A stretch of 35,314 nt of DNA. It comes from Salinivirgaceae bacterium (GTDB taxonomy: Bacteria; Bacteroidota; Bacteroidia; Bacteroidales; Salinivirgaceae). The translations under genes were made by a program, and so were the position numbers. Below the pieces are notes generated by a model. The model saw nothing but the letters and a program-made list of their open reading frames with translations. It had not been told where the DNA came from and did no database searches. The stretch lies in contig PKTE01000306.1 in NCBI GenBank assembly GCA_002869335.1, positions 1 through 35,314 of the forward strand, read 5' to 3'. Within the stretch, counting starts at the first letter, position 1. Each line of letters begins with the position of its first letter. This document shows positions 15,689 through 23,531 of the stretch, in pieces.

Positions 15689-17044
15689 TCAATAAAAGGT
15701 AACTCTTACTGATGCACCCGATTTTATTTCAAACTCTTTTTTAATAGCGTCTAAAATATTATGTGAGGACTTAGGTCTGTGAATACCCATATACCTCCCC
15801 GGTAAGAGCACAAGAGATGTGAATTCCTCATCATCAGGAAGATTTGCAACCAATTCGACCTTATCGTTTCTAAGCACATATACTGATGTATATCCATTCT
15901 GATAGGTTGAAAAATTAGCAATACCTGGTTCCGGTATACTAATTTTAGTTGTATAGCTTTGGGCAATTTTAACGCTATCTATCTGTAGTCTAGGAAGCGA
16001 GAGAACTTCAACATTGTAATAACCGGTAAGATACCTTTCTTTTTGCTTAATGCTTTGTACATTCACTATTTCTCCAGCTAAATTTTTAACCAAAAATTGC
16101 AAATCTCTATATTGCGCACCTCGCGGTTTTCTCATTTCAAGCGTGCCTCGACCAGCATTTAAACCAATCATATTATGCGTTCCGGGAGAAATACTAATTG
16201 AATCTTTTTCGATTGGTGGCATAGTATGTACAATCATGCGATATTCAGAAAGCGGATCAAGTATTAATGTATCTGGCACTCCTTTAAGGTTAATGGTATG
16301 GAAGTAATTATACCTTGGCTTATTACTAAAAATATCATAAAAGGTCATACCCACATTAGTTTCAGTAGGATTTCCATAGTCATCAATCAAATTAACCTGT
16401 ACTGTAGTATTATTTAAAGCTTGTGAAATAACAACTCCCATTACATCCTCGAAGCGTTCTTCATTTGAAGCATCATAATACTTCCCAACGCATTGAAATG
16501 TTTCTTTAAATTCTGGATCCAGACCAATTCCCACAACAAAAGGTTTTAAAATAATGCCCCTTTTTTGCATATCTCTTGAAACAGCACATGGATCACCCTC
16601 ACAGGCTTCTATACCATCCGTGATTAGAATTACAATATTCCTGCATAAATCATCTGGAAAATCATTTGCCGCTTTTTGCAGTGCATAGGCTATAGGAGTA
16701 GTTCCTTTAGGAACAATAGTTTTCAGTTGAATTTTAATTCTCTTGGCATTATTTTCACTAAAAGGTACTTCAAGTCGAGTATCTTCACAATCCTGTGGTG
16801 GAACATAACTTTGATGACCATATACGCGCAGAGCCATTTGCACATTATCTTCTTTGTCCAAACTATCCACCATCCGCGAAAGTAATCTTCTGGCCACATC
16901 AATTTTACGAGCACTCTCCCACTTTCCAGTCATACTATTTGAGCCATCCAATACAAATAAAATTCTCGTGCATTGATCTTGTTTTTGCGCAAAACCTGAA
17001 AATGTAATTGCAAATAATAATATTATAAAAACGAGCCTAATCAT
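15689..17044 (-). CDS. Secreted von Willebrand factor A (vWA) domain protein
   Basis: A Sec signal peptide (residues 1-19, cleaved near GFAQ) leads to a vWA domain (~26-210) with a complete MIDAS metal site: D33-G-S-N-S37, the Thr in GTTPIAYAL, and the Asp in ILITDGIEAC. The remaining ~240 residues are beta-rich repeats without a family I recognise (PSTL-like surface modules, such as NVGMTFYDIF, GTLEMRKPRGAQYRDL, YYNVEVLSLPRL). No C-terminal sorting domain or membrane span is visible, so it is probably periplasmic or surface-associated. Extracytoplasmic vWA proteins bind proteins through the bound Mg2+. It is first in a minus-strand run leading to the transketolase subunit and sigma factor; a functional link is not evident. 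Confidence 0.85.
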   Translation of the reverse strand: MIRLVFIILLFAITFSGFAQKQDQCTRILFVLDGSNSMTGKWESARKIDVARRLLSRMVDSLDKEDNVQMALRVYGHQSYVPPQDCEDTRLEVPFSENNAKRIKIQLKTIVPKGTTPIAYALQKAANDFPDDLCRNIVILITDGIEACEGDPCAVSRDMQKRGIILKPFVVGIGLDPEFKETFQCVGKYYDASNEERFEDVMGVVISQALNNTTVQVNLIDDYGNPTETNVGMTFYDIFSNKPRYNYFHTINLKGVPDTLILDPLSEYRMIVHTMPPIEKDSISISPGTHNMIGLNAGRGTLEMRKPRGAQYRDLQFLVKNLAGEIVNVQSIKQKERYLTGYYNVEVLSLPRLQIDSVKIAQSYTTKISIPEPGIANFSTYQNGYTSVYVLRNDKVELVANLPDDEEFTSLVLLPGRYMGIHRPKSSHNILDAIKKEFEIKSGASVRVTFY

Positions 17045-17174
17045 CTAATTACTTTTTTATGCACCCTGCGAAAAATAATTTGAAACAATAAAACGAGAAT
17101 ATTTGTTTAAAAACTACTAATTTTAACGCATTGCACTTAATTATAGTACAAATTAACGAAAAAGAATTGATTCC

Positions 17175-18266
17175 ATGCAAATTAACGAACTAGTACACTA
17201 CTTAAACACTATTTTCCCCCCTCAGTTCCAAGAGTCATATGATAATTCTGGACTTATTGTCGGCAGAGAGGAACATGAAATCAATAAAGCATTGCTAACA
17301 TTAGATGTTACTGAAGAAGTTTTGGAGGAGGCCATTGATCAAAAGGCAGATATTATAATCGCTCATCATCCTATAATATTTAAACCTCTAAAAAAAATTG
17401 GCACTCAAACAGAAATTGACAACATCGTTAGAAAGGCAATTAAAAACGACATAGCCATTTTTGCAGCCCACACAAATATGGATAGTGCCAAAGGTGGAAC
17501 CAATGATAAACTATGTAATTTATTAGATCTTAAGGATTGCAAGGTGCTCTCACCTATTGAATCCTATTTATACAAAATAGTTGTGTTTGTGCCTGACCAA
17601 CAAGCCAATGACGTAAGAAAAGCTATTTTTGACGCAGGAGCTGGACATATTGGTGAGTACGATTCTTGCAGCTACAACATTAAGGGTGAAGGCACATTTA
17701 GAGCTGGAGAGAATACTAATCCTTATGTAGGTAAAAAAGGCGAAATACACCATGAGGCCGAAATAAGAATAGAAACAGTTGTTCCAAAACACAATCTCCA
17801 TAAGGCCATTGACAAAATGATCAAAGCTCATCCTTATGAAGAAGTTGCCTATGATATTTATCCTTTAGAAAATAATTATGAAGCTGCCGGATTGGGAAGA
17901 ATTGGTGTTCTTAAAGAACCAATGGATGAGAAAGAATTTCTAAAGTATGTAAAAGAGAGACTAAACGCGGACCATTTAAGATATAGTGGTTCAGCTAAAA
18001 AAATACAAAAGGTGGCTGTTTGCAGTGGAAGTGGGGCATTTTTAAATAGACAGGCAATCATGGCAAATGCTGATGCCTATATTTCAGGTGACTTCAAATA
18101 TCATGAATTTCAGGAAGCTGCAAAAGGGCTTTTTGTAATTGATGCCGGACATTATGATACAGAAAAATACGTAAAAGATATTTTTTATGAGCATATTATG
18201 GAAAAATTCCCTAAATTTGCACTCTATTTATCAAAAGTGAATACAAATCCAATCAATTTATATTAA
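17175..18266 (+). CDS. Nif3-like dinuclear metal-centre protein with PII-like insertion
   Basis: Member of the Nif3/YbgI/YqfO family, toroidal hexamers with two metal ions per subunit; often annotated as GTP cyclohydrolase I type 2, but the in vivo reaction is unsettled. 363 residues is the long form: the two Nif3 halves (1-~125 and ~240-363) are split by a PII/CutA-like insertion (~130-235, with EIRIETVVPKHNLHKAIDKM and HPYEEVAYDIYPLEN). Metal ligands: IIAHHPIIFKPLK, AAHTNMDSAKGGTND, and late VIDAGHYDTEKYV. A two-base gap to the next gene makes an operon with the zinc-ribbon protein, a pair found together in many bacteria. An AATATTTG at 17098-17105 could be its -7 element. Confidence 0.92.
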   Translation: MQINELVHYLNTIFPPQFQESYDNSGLIVGREEHEINKALLTLDVTEEVLEEAIDQKADIIIAHHPIIFKPLKKIGTQTEIDNIVRKAIKNDIAIFAAHTNMDSAKGGTNDKLCNLLDLKDCKVLSPIESYLYKIVVFVPDQQANDVRKAIFDAGAGHIGEYDSCSYNIKGEGTFRAGENTNPYVGKKGEIHHEAEIRIETVVPKHNLHKAIDKMIKAHPYEEVAYDIYPLENNYEAAGLGRIGVLKEPMDEKEFLKYVKERLNADHLRYSGSAKKIQKVAVCSGSGAFLNRQAIMANADAYISGDFKYHEFQEAAKGLFVIDAGHYDTEKYVKDIFYEHIMEKFPKFALYLSKVNTNPINLY

Positions 18267-18268
18267 GT

Positions 18269-19042
18269 ATGGCAAAAAAAGCTTCGAAAGCAACCTCAGC
18301 AGAATTGAAGGTGGAAGATAAGCTCAAAGCGCTTTACGAGCTACAGACTGTTGACAACGAGATTTTTAAGATCCACACTTTACGTGGAGAGCTTCCTTTG
18401 GAAGTTCAAGATCTGGAAGATGAATTAGCTGGGCTCGATACCCGTATCAAAAAGCTTGAAGAAGATATTGATAACCTAAATAAAGAGGTGAGTCATAAGA
18501 AAAACGAAATAGCTAACTCTCAAGAGCTGATCAAAAAATACAACGATCAACAAATGAATGTTCGTAATAACCGCGAATACGAGTCTATTTCGAAAGAAAT
18601 TGAATTCCAAACTCTTGAAATCGAGTTGGCTGAAAAACGTATCAAAGAATATTCAGCTGCTATTGTACAGAAACAAGAAAGCATTGATAAATCTAAACAT
18701 GGCTATGAAGAGCGAATGAAAGATTTAGATGCTAAAAAAGCAGAATTGGGTAAAATCATTGATGAAACAGCCAAAGAAGAGAAAAAGCTTGAGAAAAGAG
18801 CTAGTGACATCAGTGAAAAAATCGAAGAGAGATTGTTTACCGCATACGAGCGTATTAAAAATAATACAACAAACCGTATTGCTGTTGCAACAGTTGAACG
18901 TGATGCATGTAGTGGTTGTTTTAACCGTATTCCACCTCAGCGTCAGGTAGATATTCAAAATCGCAAAAAACTTATTGTTTGTGAATATTGCGGCCGTATT
19001 TTGGTTGACGCAAATATTGGCGACGATATAAAAAGTGAATAA
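18269..19042 (+). CDS. Coiled-coil protein with C4 zinc ribbon
   Basis: 257 residues. Residues ~15-200 form a long antiparallel coiled coil (ELQTVDNEIFKIHTLRG, then RNNREYESISKEIEFQTLEIE, a very conserved turn). The C-terminus is a zinc ribbon with two Cys pairs: CSGCFNRIPPQ and VCEYCGRIL. This matches the bacterial C4-type zinc-ribbon family related to CT398/HP0958, whose members bind RpoN or flagellar and secretion proteins in some species; the function in Bacteroidota is not established. Translationally coupled to the Nif3-like gene (two-base gap). Its last codons overlap the possible GTG start of the next gene by eight bases, and a terminator hairpin begins 27 bases after its stop. Confidence 0.9.
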   Translation: MAKKASKATSAELKVEDKLKALYELQTVDNEIFKIHTLRGELPLEVQDLEDELAGLDTRIKKLEEDIDNLNKEVSHKKNEIANSQELIKKYNDQQMNVRNNREYESISKEIEFQTLEIELAEKRIKEYSAAIVQKQESIDKSKHGYEERMKDLDAKKAELGKIIDETAKEEKKLEKRASDISEKIEERLFTAYERIKNNTTNRIAVATVERDACSGCFNRIPPQRQVDIQNRKKLIVCEYCGRILVDANIGDDIKSE

Positions 19043-20462
19043 GCAAACACAAAATAAAAGCTGTTGGAAAAGAGAAAAGCCTGATGGTTTTTCTCTTTCT
19101 TTTTTATTGCCCTTACTATTCGTATTTATAACTGTAAATAGTTTCGGACAATACAACCATCATAGAATTTACGAGAATTTATTAAATGGCAGATTTAGCG
19201 AACGCCTATCAAATGCTGAAATTATTGAAGAGACCAATCTTCAAAATAAAACATCAGCAGCTTCTGTAATAGCCATTACTTTCGAAGCATTTTTTTCAGG
19301 AAATGAAGCAAAAATTGAAAAGGCTATTGACATCACAGATGATTTTCTTGATCTTTCTGAAGAAATACCATATAATTTAATCATTGGCCACACATCAGAA
19401 GCCATTTTAAAATCAATGCATGGCAACTATTTCTCAGCCATGATAAGCTTTTATAATGCTTACAGAAAAATTAAAGCTTATGAAAAAAACACACAATGTG
19501 TAGAACCGGTAATTTTTGAACTCAACAAATTATACAATTTTACATTCAGTAAAATACCAGATAATTATACAATGATTTTAAACGTTGCAGGAATTTCTGC
19601 AATTGAAATAGACACGAATAAAATATGTTATCAGAAAAATCAACAACTTATTTCAAATACATTCGCTACAATCTATCAACTTTTCGCTAAACCAAAATCT
19701 ATTAATATTTCTAAAAATCCAGGCGAGATGAGTAAGCTAATAGCAGGTATTTATTATCTGGGAAAACAAAATCCAGACAGTGCCCTACTCTATCTAAACC
19801 AAATGGATACATTAAGAAGTAACCTTGTTGTTTTAAATTATTATAAAGGATTAGCCCATTTAAATAAAGCTCAATATGACTTGGCTGAGTGGTATTTTGA
19901 TAAATTTCTTTTTCTTCAACAATCAGGAAGATATATAAAAGCAACCTTACTGCGTAAAAAATGGATAGCAATTATAAAAGGACGCCCGACACAAGGATAT
20001 ACTGAAGCCATCTTAGAGAGAGGTTCGGATATTGCCTATCTTGACAAACAAGCTAAAAAAGAAGCTAAAAAAGAATATAATACACAGTTATTGAAAGCCA
20101 GATTATTATATGATGGCGGTATGTTTAAAGAATCTCTTAATGTAATTGAGCAAATTAACATTGATAATTTAAACCCTTTAGATATCACAAATCTCCTATA
20201 CCGCAAAGCTCGTAATTTACAAGGATTAAAATTGTACCATGAAGCTATATCTCAATATAACCTACTTCAATTGCAACCTAACAGAGGTGAATACTTTCAT
20301 AAAAAAGCCATGCTTGAAACAGGAAAAATATTCATTGAATTAAATGAACCCCAGTTGGCCATAGAACACCTTGTCAATGTTAAAGAGATTCAAAGCGACA
20401 CATTTAACGAGGCATTTGAGCAAGAAGCTGAGATGCTGATTAAAGACATTAAGAATCAGTAA
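19035..20462 (+). CDS. Secreted TPR-like protein of unknown function; start uncertain
   Basis: 475 residues from GTG 19035. A signal peptide is clear (FSLSFLLPLLFVFITVNSFGQ, cleavage after FGQ) with a Lys/Arg n-region KREKPDG, so the mature protein is periplasmic. The rest is helical with repeated ~34-residue TPR-like units, e.g. IAGIYYLGKQNPDSALLYLNQM, YKGLAHLNKAQYDLAEWYFDKF, LQGLKLYHEAISQYNLLQ and LETGKIFIELNEPQLAIEHL. The start is a problem: there is no ATG before the signal peptide, the GTG overlaps the zinc-ribbon stop, and a strong terminator hairpin (19069-19105) lies inside the region coding the n-region. Alternatives are TTG 19107, which leaves a short signal peptide without basic residues. 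Coupling by translation from the upstream gene would keep the hairpin open. Periplasmic TPR proteins usually scaffold other proteins. Confidence 0.75.
   Translation: MNKQTQNKSCWKREKPDGFSLSFLLPLLFVFITVNSFGQYNHHRIYENLLNGRFSERLSNAEIIEETNLQNKTSAASVIAITFEAFFSGNEAKIEKAIDITDDFLDLSEEIPYNLIIGHTSEAILKSMHGNYFSAMISFYNAYRKIKAYEKNTQCVEPVIFELNKLYNFTFSKIPDNYTMILNVAGISAIEIDTNKICYQKNQQLISNTFATIYQLFAKPKSINISKNPGEMSKLIAGIYYLGKQNPDSALLYLNQMDTLRSNLVVLNYYKGLAHLNKAQYDLAEWYFDKFLFLQQSGRYIKATLLRKKWIAIIKGRPTQGYTEAILERGSDIAYLDKQAKKEAKKEYNTQLLKARLLYDGGMFKESLNVIEQINIDNLNPLDITNLLYRKARNLQGLKLYHEAISQYNLLQLQPNRGEYFHKKAMLETGKIFIELNEPQLAIEHLVNVKEIQSDTFNEAFEQEAEMLIKDIKNQ
19069..19105 (+). terminator. Terminator-like hairpin inside the 5' end of the TPR gene
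   Basis: 13-bp stem (left arm 19069-19081, right arm 19086-19098, one G-U pair), loop TGAT, then C and six T (19100-19105). By form it is a standard terminator for the Nif3-like/zinc-ribbon operon, but it lies within the reading frame of the next gene, so it could also act as an attenuator controlled by translation. Confidence 0.75.
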
Positions 20463-20573
20463 AATATTTGAATTTTAGTGATTCGAGATTCATTATAAAA
20501 CCTCAACAAAACACCCATAAACCTATATATGCCAGAGCCATGAACTTTTGAACATATTCAATTAATAGCTTAT
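20463..20573. other. Convergent gap without a recognisable terminator
   Basis: 111 AT-rich bases between the ends of the plus-strand TPR gene and the minus-strand carboxypeptidase-regulatory-like gene. I see no stem with a T run; termination may be Rho-dependent. Confidence 0.4.
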
Positions 20574-22088
20574 TTAATTCAGAGTTGGATCTTTGTGCTT
20601 TTTGTAACGTCTCATCTGCCTTGTTGGTTCTATAATATCATAACCCTCCCACAGCCTATCATTAAACTGATCTACATAATGAATTTTCATTAAATCAGGT
20701 TGAACAGCTTTGTTAAAAGTAGCTTCGCTTATAGTATTATCCTCGATCACCATATATTCTAACAAATCTTCACTATTGGCAGAAAACTTTATTCCAAGTT
20801 TCATCTCGTTTTGTTTTGGATCAAACATAAATCGATCTCTCTTCTTGATTAAAGAAACGGTTCGATCAAATTTGAAATAGTTATTCATTTTTTTAGAATA
20901 ATACTTCAGCTGATAGTCGTCTCCTTTTTTCACAAAATAAATTGATGCAGAAAATCCAAGTTCTTTAAATGCAATTCCAAACATGTTAAAAGAAATGCCA
21001 TCTTTTCCTTCGGCATATTTATAATCAGCTTTAATCAAAGCATAAGTGGTGGTTGAAATAAACAACCTACCTTCATATAATCCACCCATACCTGGAACAA
21101 AATCAATTACATAAACATCTTCTCCATTAACCGATGTTCCTCCAACTGTAGTAAACTTATACTTTCCGGGTTTATGTAAAAAATGCCATTGACGCTTATC
21201 GTTAAGCATAGAGAAATTCTTTTTACGCTTAACACTCCTTGAGTAGTATTTAACTTTCCTATGATTTTTTGGAATAGAGTCTTTCTTCTTAGTGGATTGT
21301 GCCGTATCCGTCATATCTACTTTCTGACTAATAATACCCGTTTTAAACTTCCAATACTCATCCTTCCCCATCTTCTTTATGGCATCTTCAAATATTTTCT
21401 CCAATTCATCTAATTCAGTAATATCCTTTTCTTTTAAAACAACTGTTCTAATTGGATTCAATTTAAATGAAATGCTATCAGGAAGAAATTCGTTGCGATA
21501 AGTTACGCCCAAAAAGTCTGAAAATGATGTCGCTACTTTTGGGATGCTAGCATTTAATTTTTCAATGAGTACACTATTTAATTTTGGAATATCGCTTTTA
21601 ACAAAGTTTATATCTTTATCGATCATATTGGTGGTTTGTCGGGATCTGATAAAAACCTTTTCTTTATTGATACTTTTTTTATAATTCTTATCCTTATTTT
21701 CCAGAACTTTCTTTACTATTGCTTTTGCATTTGGAGCCTCTGCATACACAACCATTTCAGAAATATCAACTATACGACCCTTAAGTTTAACGGTATTAAG
21801 TTTTATAAAATCATTTATTGCGATATTTATAGTTAAATAACCTACATATTGAAAACGTATTGAGTCAAACTTATCAAGATTATTCAGATCTAATTTAAAG
21901 TAACCGTCTTCATTACTAATAACTCCTGATTGTGTCCTTGGATTATATATATTGGCATATGGAAGTGCTTTACCTGTGTTTGCATCAACAATTCTTTTAG
22001 TAATTAATTTTGATGGCTGACTCATCAATGTCAAGGTTAAGAACAAAAAAAGAATCAACGAAACATGGGATTTTTTAGGGTATAACAT
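20574..22088 (-). CDS. Secreted carboxypeptidase-regulatory-like domain protein
   Basis: 504 residues. Signal peptide MLYPKKSHVSLILFLFLTLTLMSQ, then a CarboxypepD_reg-like beta sandwich (~28-115: KRIVDANTGKALPYANIY, GVISNEDGYFKLDL, IRFQYVGYLT), the module that also begins SusC/TonB-dependent receptors. The ~370 remaining residues are beta-rich without TonB plug or full barrel (e.g. VYVIDFVPGMGGLYEGRLFI, STTTYALIKADYKYAEG), so this is the DUF5686-like or related periplasmic/outer-membrane class rather than a receptor. ATG 22088 is chosen over the TTG at 22097. The 17 bases at its start are identical to those at the TetR start. It is divergent from the small secreted protein gene at 22225; the 136-base gap holds both promoters. 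Confidence 0.8.
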   Translation of the reverse strand: MLYPKKSHVSLILFLFLTLTLMSQPSKLITKRIVDANTGKALPYANIYNPRTQSGVISNEDGYFKLDLNNLDKFDSIRFQYVGYLTINIAINDFIKLNTVKLKGRIVDISEMVVYAEAPNAKAIVKKVLENKDKNYKKSINKEKVFIRSRQTTNMIDKDINFVKSDIPKLNSVLIEKLNASIPKVATSFSDFLGVTYRNEFLPDSISFKLNPIRTVVLKEKDITELDELEKIFEDAIKKMGKDEYWKFKTGIISQKVDMTDTAQSTKKKDSIPKNHRKVKYYSRSVKRKKNFSMLNDKRQWHFLHKPGKYKFTTVGGTSVNGEDVYVIDFVPGMGGLYEGRLFISTTTYALIKADYKYAEGKDGISFNMFGIAFKELGFSASIYFVKKGDDYQLKYYSKKMNNYFKFDRTVSLIKKRDRFMFDPKQNEMKLGIKFSANSEDLLEYMVIEDNTISEATFNKAVQPDLMKIHYVDQFNDRLWEGYDIIEPTRQMRRYKKHKDPTLN

Positions 22089-22183
22089 AGTGTTCAATTT
22101 TATAGTATTTTGCTGTGATAAGTTACTTATAATTTTTATTTCAATGTTTATAATGCAAAATATTAAAGTTTATTTGATTTTTT

Positions 22184-22191
22184 TACTTTTG
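22184..22191 (+). promoter_or_regulatory. -7 element (TACTTTTG) of the small secreted protein gene
   Basis: Exact TAnnTTTG match 34 bases before the ATG at 22225. A TTTG nine positions further upstream is too close to be its -33 box, so only half of the promoter is supported. Confidence 0.45.
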
Positions 22192-22224
22192 CAGGACGAA
22201 TTCAAAACATAAAATGTTACAGTC

Positions 22225-22524
22225 ATGAAAAAATTACTTCTAGTTTTAATGCTTTTAGGTTTATTTAATTTCTCACACGCAACGGATAATAGTGGCCCTG
22301 TTCAAGTGGGTTTTATCGTTTATTTGGATTTTATGAGCAACCATGGAGGAATTTATGAAACAAAACAAGAGACCATTTCAATTTCAGAAAATAATATTCA
22401 ACCCGGCAGCAAATTAACCCTGTATTGCGATGGTAAAAAAGTTCTAATTATTGAATCTGTTTCAGAAGACGAAATAATAACAATATCAGGAAAACAAGGA
22501 AAGTATGAAATAATAATAGAATAA
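22225..22524 (+). CDS. Small secreted protein, unknown
   Basis: 99 residues; not recognised. MKKLLLVLMLLGLFNFSHA is a standard Sec signal peptide with cleavage after SHA, leaving about 80 residues with alternating beta pattern (VQVGFIVYLDF, ETISISENNIQPGSKLTLYC, VLIIESVSEDEIITIS, YEIIIE) that would fit a single Ig-like or DUF3244-like beta sandwich. It has one Cys in the mature part and no membrane span. It has its own -7 element and its own terminator, so it is a monocistronic unit and a genuine gene. Confidence 0.72.
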   Translation: MKKLLLVLMLLGLFNFSHATDNSGPVQVGFIVYLDFMSNHGGIYETKQETISISENNIQPGSKLTLYCDGKKVLIIESVSEDEIITISGKQGKYEIIIE

Positions 22525-22539
22525 AAATACAGTAAAGAG

Positions 22540-22563
22540 CCGAAGAAAATTCTTCGGTTTTTT
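22540..22563 (+). terminator. Rho-independent terminator of the small secreted protein gene
   Basis: CCGAAGAA (22540-22547) pairs with TTCTTCGG (22550-22557), followed by six T (22558-22563). It ends ten bases before the -33 box of the next gene. Confidence 0.9.
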
Positions 22564-22572
22564 CTAAATAAA

Positions 22573-22604
22573 TTTGGTTTATATTATAAACTACTTTATA
22601 TTTG
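22573..22604 (+). promoter_or_regulatory. Bacteroidota promoter with an embedded palindromic operator
   Basis: TTTG at 22573-22576, a 20-base spacer, and TATATTTG at 22597-22604: the best promoter match in the window. The spacer contains GTTTATATTATAAAC (22577-22591), a perfect 7-1-7 inverted repeat, so a repressor bound there would block polymerase. It precedes the membrane protein/regulator pair and recurs nearly unchanged at 23498. Confidence 0.75.
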
Positions 22605-22627
22605 AATCGAATTTAAAACTTAAAACT

Positions 22628-23206
22628 ATGGAAAAAGAAAACTTAAAACCAGAAGAAAGCCTTTCAATTATTACAGAAATGATTGAGACTGAAAAAATCC
22701 GCTTTGGAGAAAACGGATTTATTTACAGATTTTGGGGCTGGATGGTTATTGCAGGCTCCCTACTTCAATATTTATTAATGTATATAGAGTACCAACATCA
22801 TTATTATGCTTGGTTTCTAATGATATTAGGAGGTATTTATACTGGAATTCATTTCAGTAAAGAAAAGAACCGCGTTTCAATGCCTCTATCCGGAAAATTA
22901 ATGGCCTATACATGGACTGCTATTGGGTTGAATGCATTTGTTGTTTCATTTTTACTACCCCAAACAACTGGTCAATTCTTACTTATGTTCATATTAGCTT
23001 TTATTGGTATCGGAACTATATTTTCAGGAGCAATGCTACGTTTTCCATTAATGATATTAGGAGGAGTAATTTGCAACGCGCTTGGATTCGTTAGTATTTT
23101 CACACCATTTGAATATTGGGGACTTTATAGTATAATTGCAGTAACTTTTGCAGACTTAATTCCAGGTTATGTATTAAAAGCCAAATTTCAGAAAAAAAAT
23201 GTATAA
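22628..23206 (+). CDS. Multi-pass membrane protein, unknown, paired with a winged-helix regulator
   Basis: 192 residues from ATG 22628. A ~30-residue charged cytosolic head (EKENLKPEESLSIITEMIETEKIRF) is followed by about six membrane spans, e.g. FWGWMVIAGSLLQYLLMYI, YYAWFLMILGGIYTGIHF, LMFILAFIGIGTIFSGAML, FPLMILGGVICNALGFVSIF and YSIIAVTFADLIPGYVL. No transporter or enzyme motif is recognised. Its stop overlaps the start of the regulator by eight bases, so the two are co-translated. The arrangement suggests a sensor or effector acting with, or regulated by, that protein. The head has a NGFIYRFWGW stretch where it enters the membrane. Confidence 0.75.
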   Translation: MEKENLKPEESLSIITEMIETEKIRFGENGFIYRFWGWMVIAGSLLQYLLMYIEYQHHYYAWFLMILGGIYTGIHFSKEKNRVSMPLSGKLMAYTWTAIGLNAFVVSFLLPQTTGQFLLMFILAFIGIGTIFSGAMLRFPLMILGGVICNALGFVSIFTPFEYWGLYSIIAVTFADLIPGYVLKAKFQKKNV

Positions 23207-23480
23207 AGATCTTGATCCCATATTGCATTCACAGTTACGGTTAGCCGTTATTTCACTGCTTGTTAAAAACAGCAAAATGGAATTTAACGACCTTAAAACC
23301 GAAACCAAAGCCACAGCCGGTAACTTAAGTGCGCAATTAAAAAAATTAGAACAAGCTAAATACATTAATATTTCAAAATCTTTTAAAAACAACTACCCTC
23401 TTACAAAAGCTGAAATTACTAAAACGGGATTACTAGCTTTTGAAGAGTATGTAAAACGCATCCAGGAATATCTGAAGTAA
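23199..23480 (+). CDS. Winged-helix transcriptional regulator (HTH_27/MarR-like)
   Basis: 93 residues, the size of the stand-alone winged-helix family PF13601. LDPILHSQLRLAVISLLVKNSKMEFNDLKT is the first helices; ATAGNLSAQLKKLEQAKYI is the recognition helix and the start of the wing; YPLTKAEITKTGLLAFEEYV is the wing end and dimer helix, characteristic of this family. It overlaps the membrane-protein gene by eight bases and is followed by a near-copy of the upstream operator in front of the beta-barrel gene. The simplest reading is that it represses its own operon and the next gene by binding GTTTAYAYTATAAAC; the binding itself is inferred from position and palindromy. Confidence 0.85.
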   Translation: MYKDLDPILHSQLRLAVISLLVKNSKMEFNDLKTETKATAGNLSAQLKKLEQAKYINISKSFKNNYPLTKAEITKTGLLAFEEYVKRIQEYLK

Positions 23481-23497
23481 AATTTTTTATAAATCTG

Positions 23498-23512
23498 GTT
23501 TACACTATAAAC
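23498..23512 (+). promoter_or_regulatory. Second copy of the palindromic operator, before the beta-barrel gene
   Basis: GTTTACACTATAAAC differs from the site at 22577 by two C/T changes; with flanks, 24 bases (23491 onward against 22570 onward) differ at three places, all C/T. The stretch that would hold a -7 element is absent here, so this copy may be an operator without its own promoter, or the promoter has another form. Confidence 0.65.
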
Positions 23513-23531
23513 TAAATTAAAACTTAAAGCA

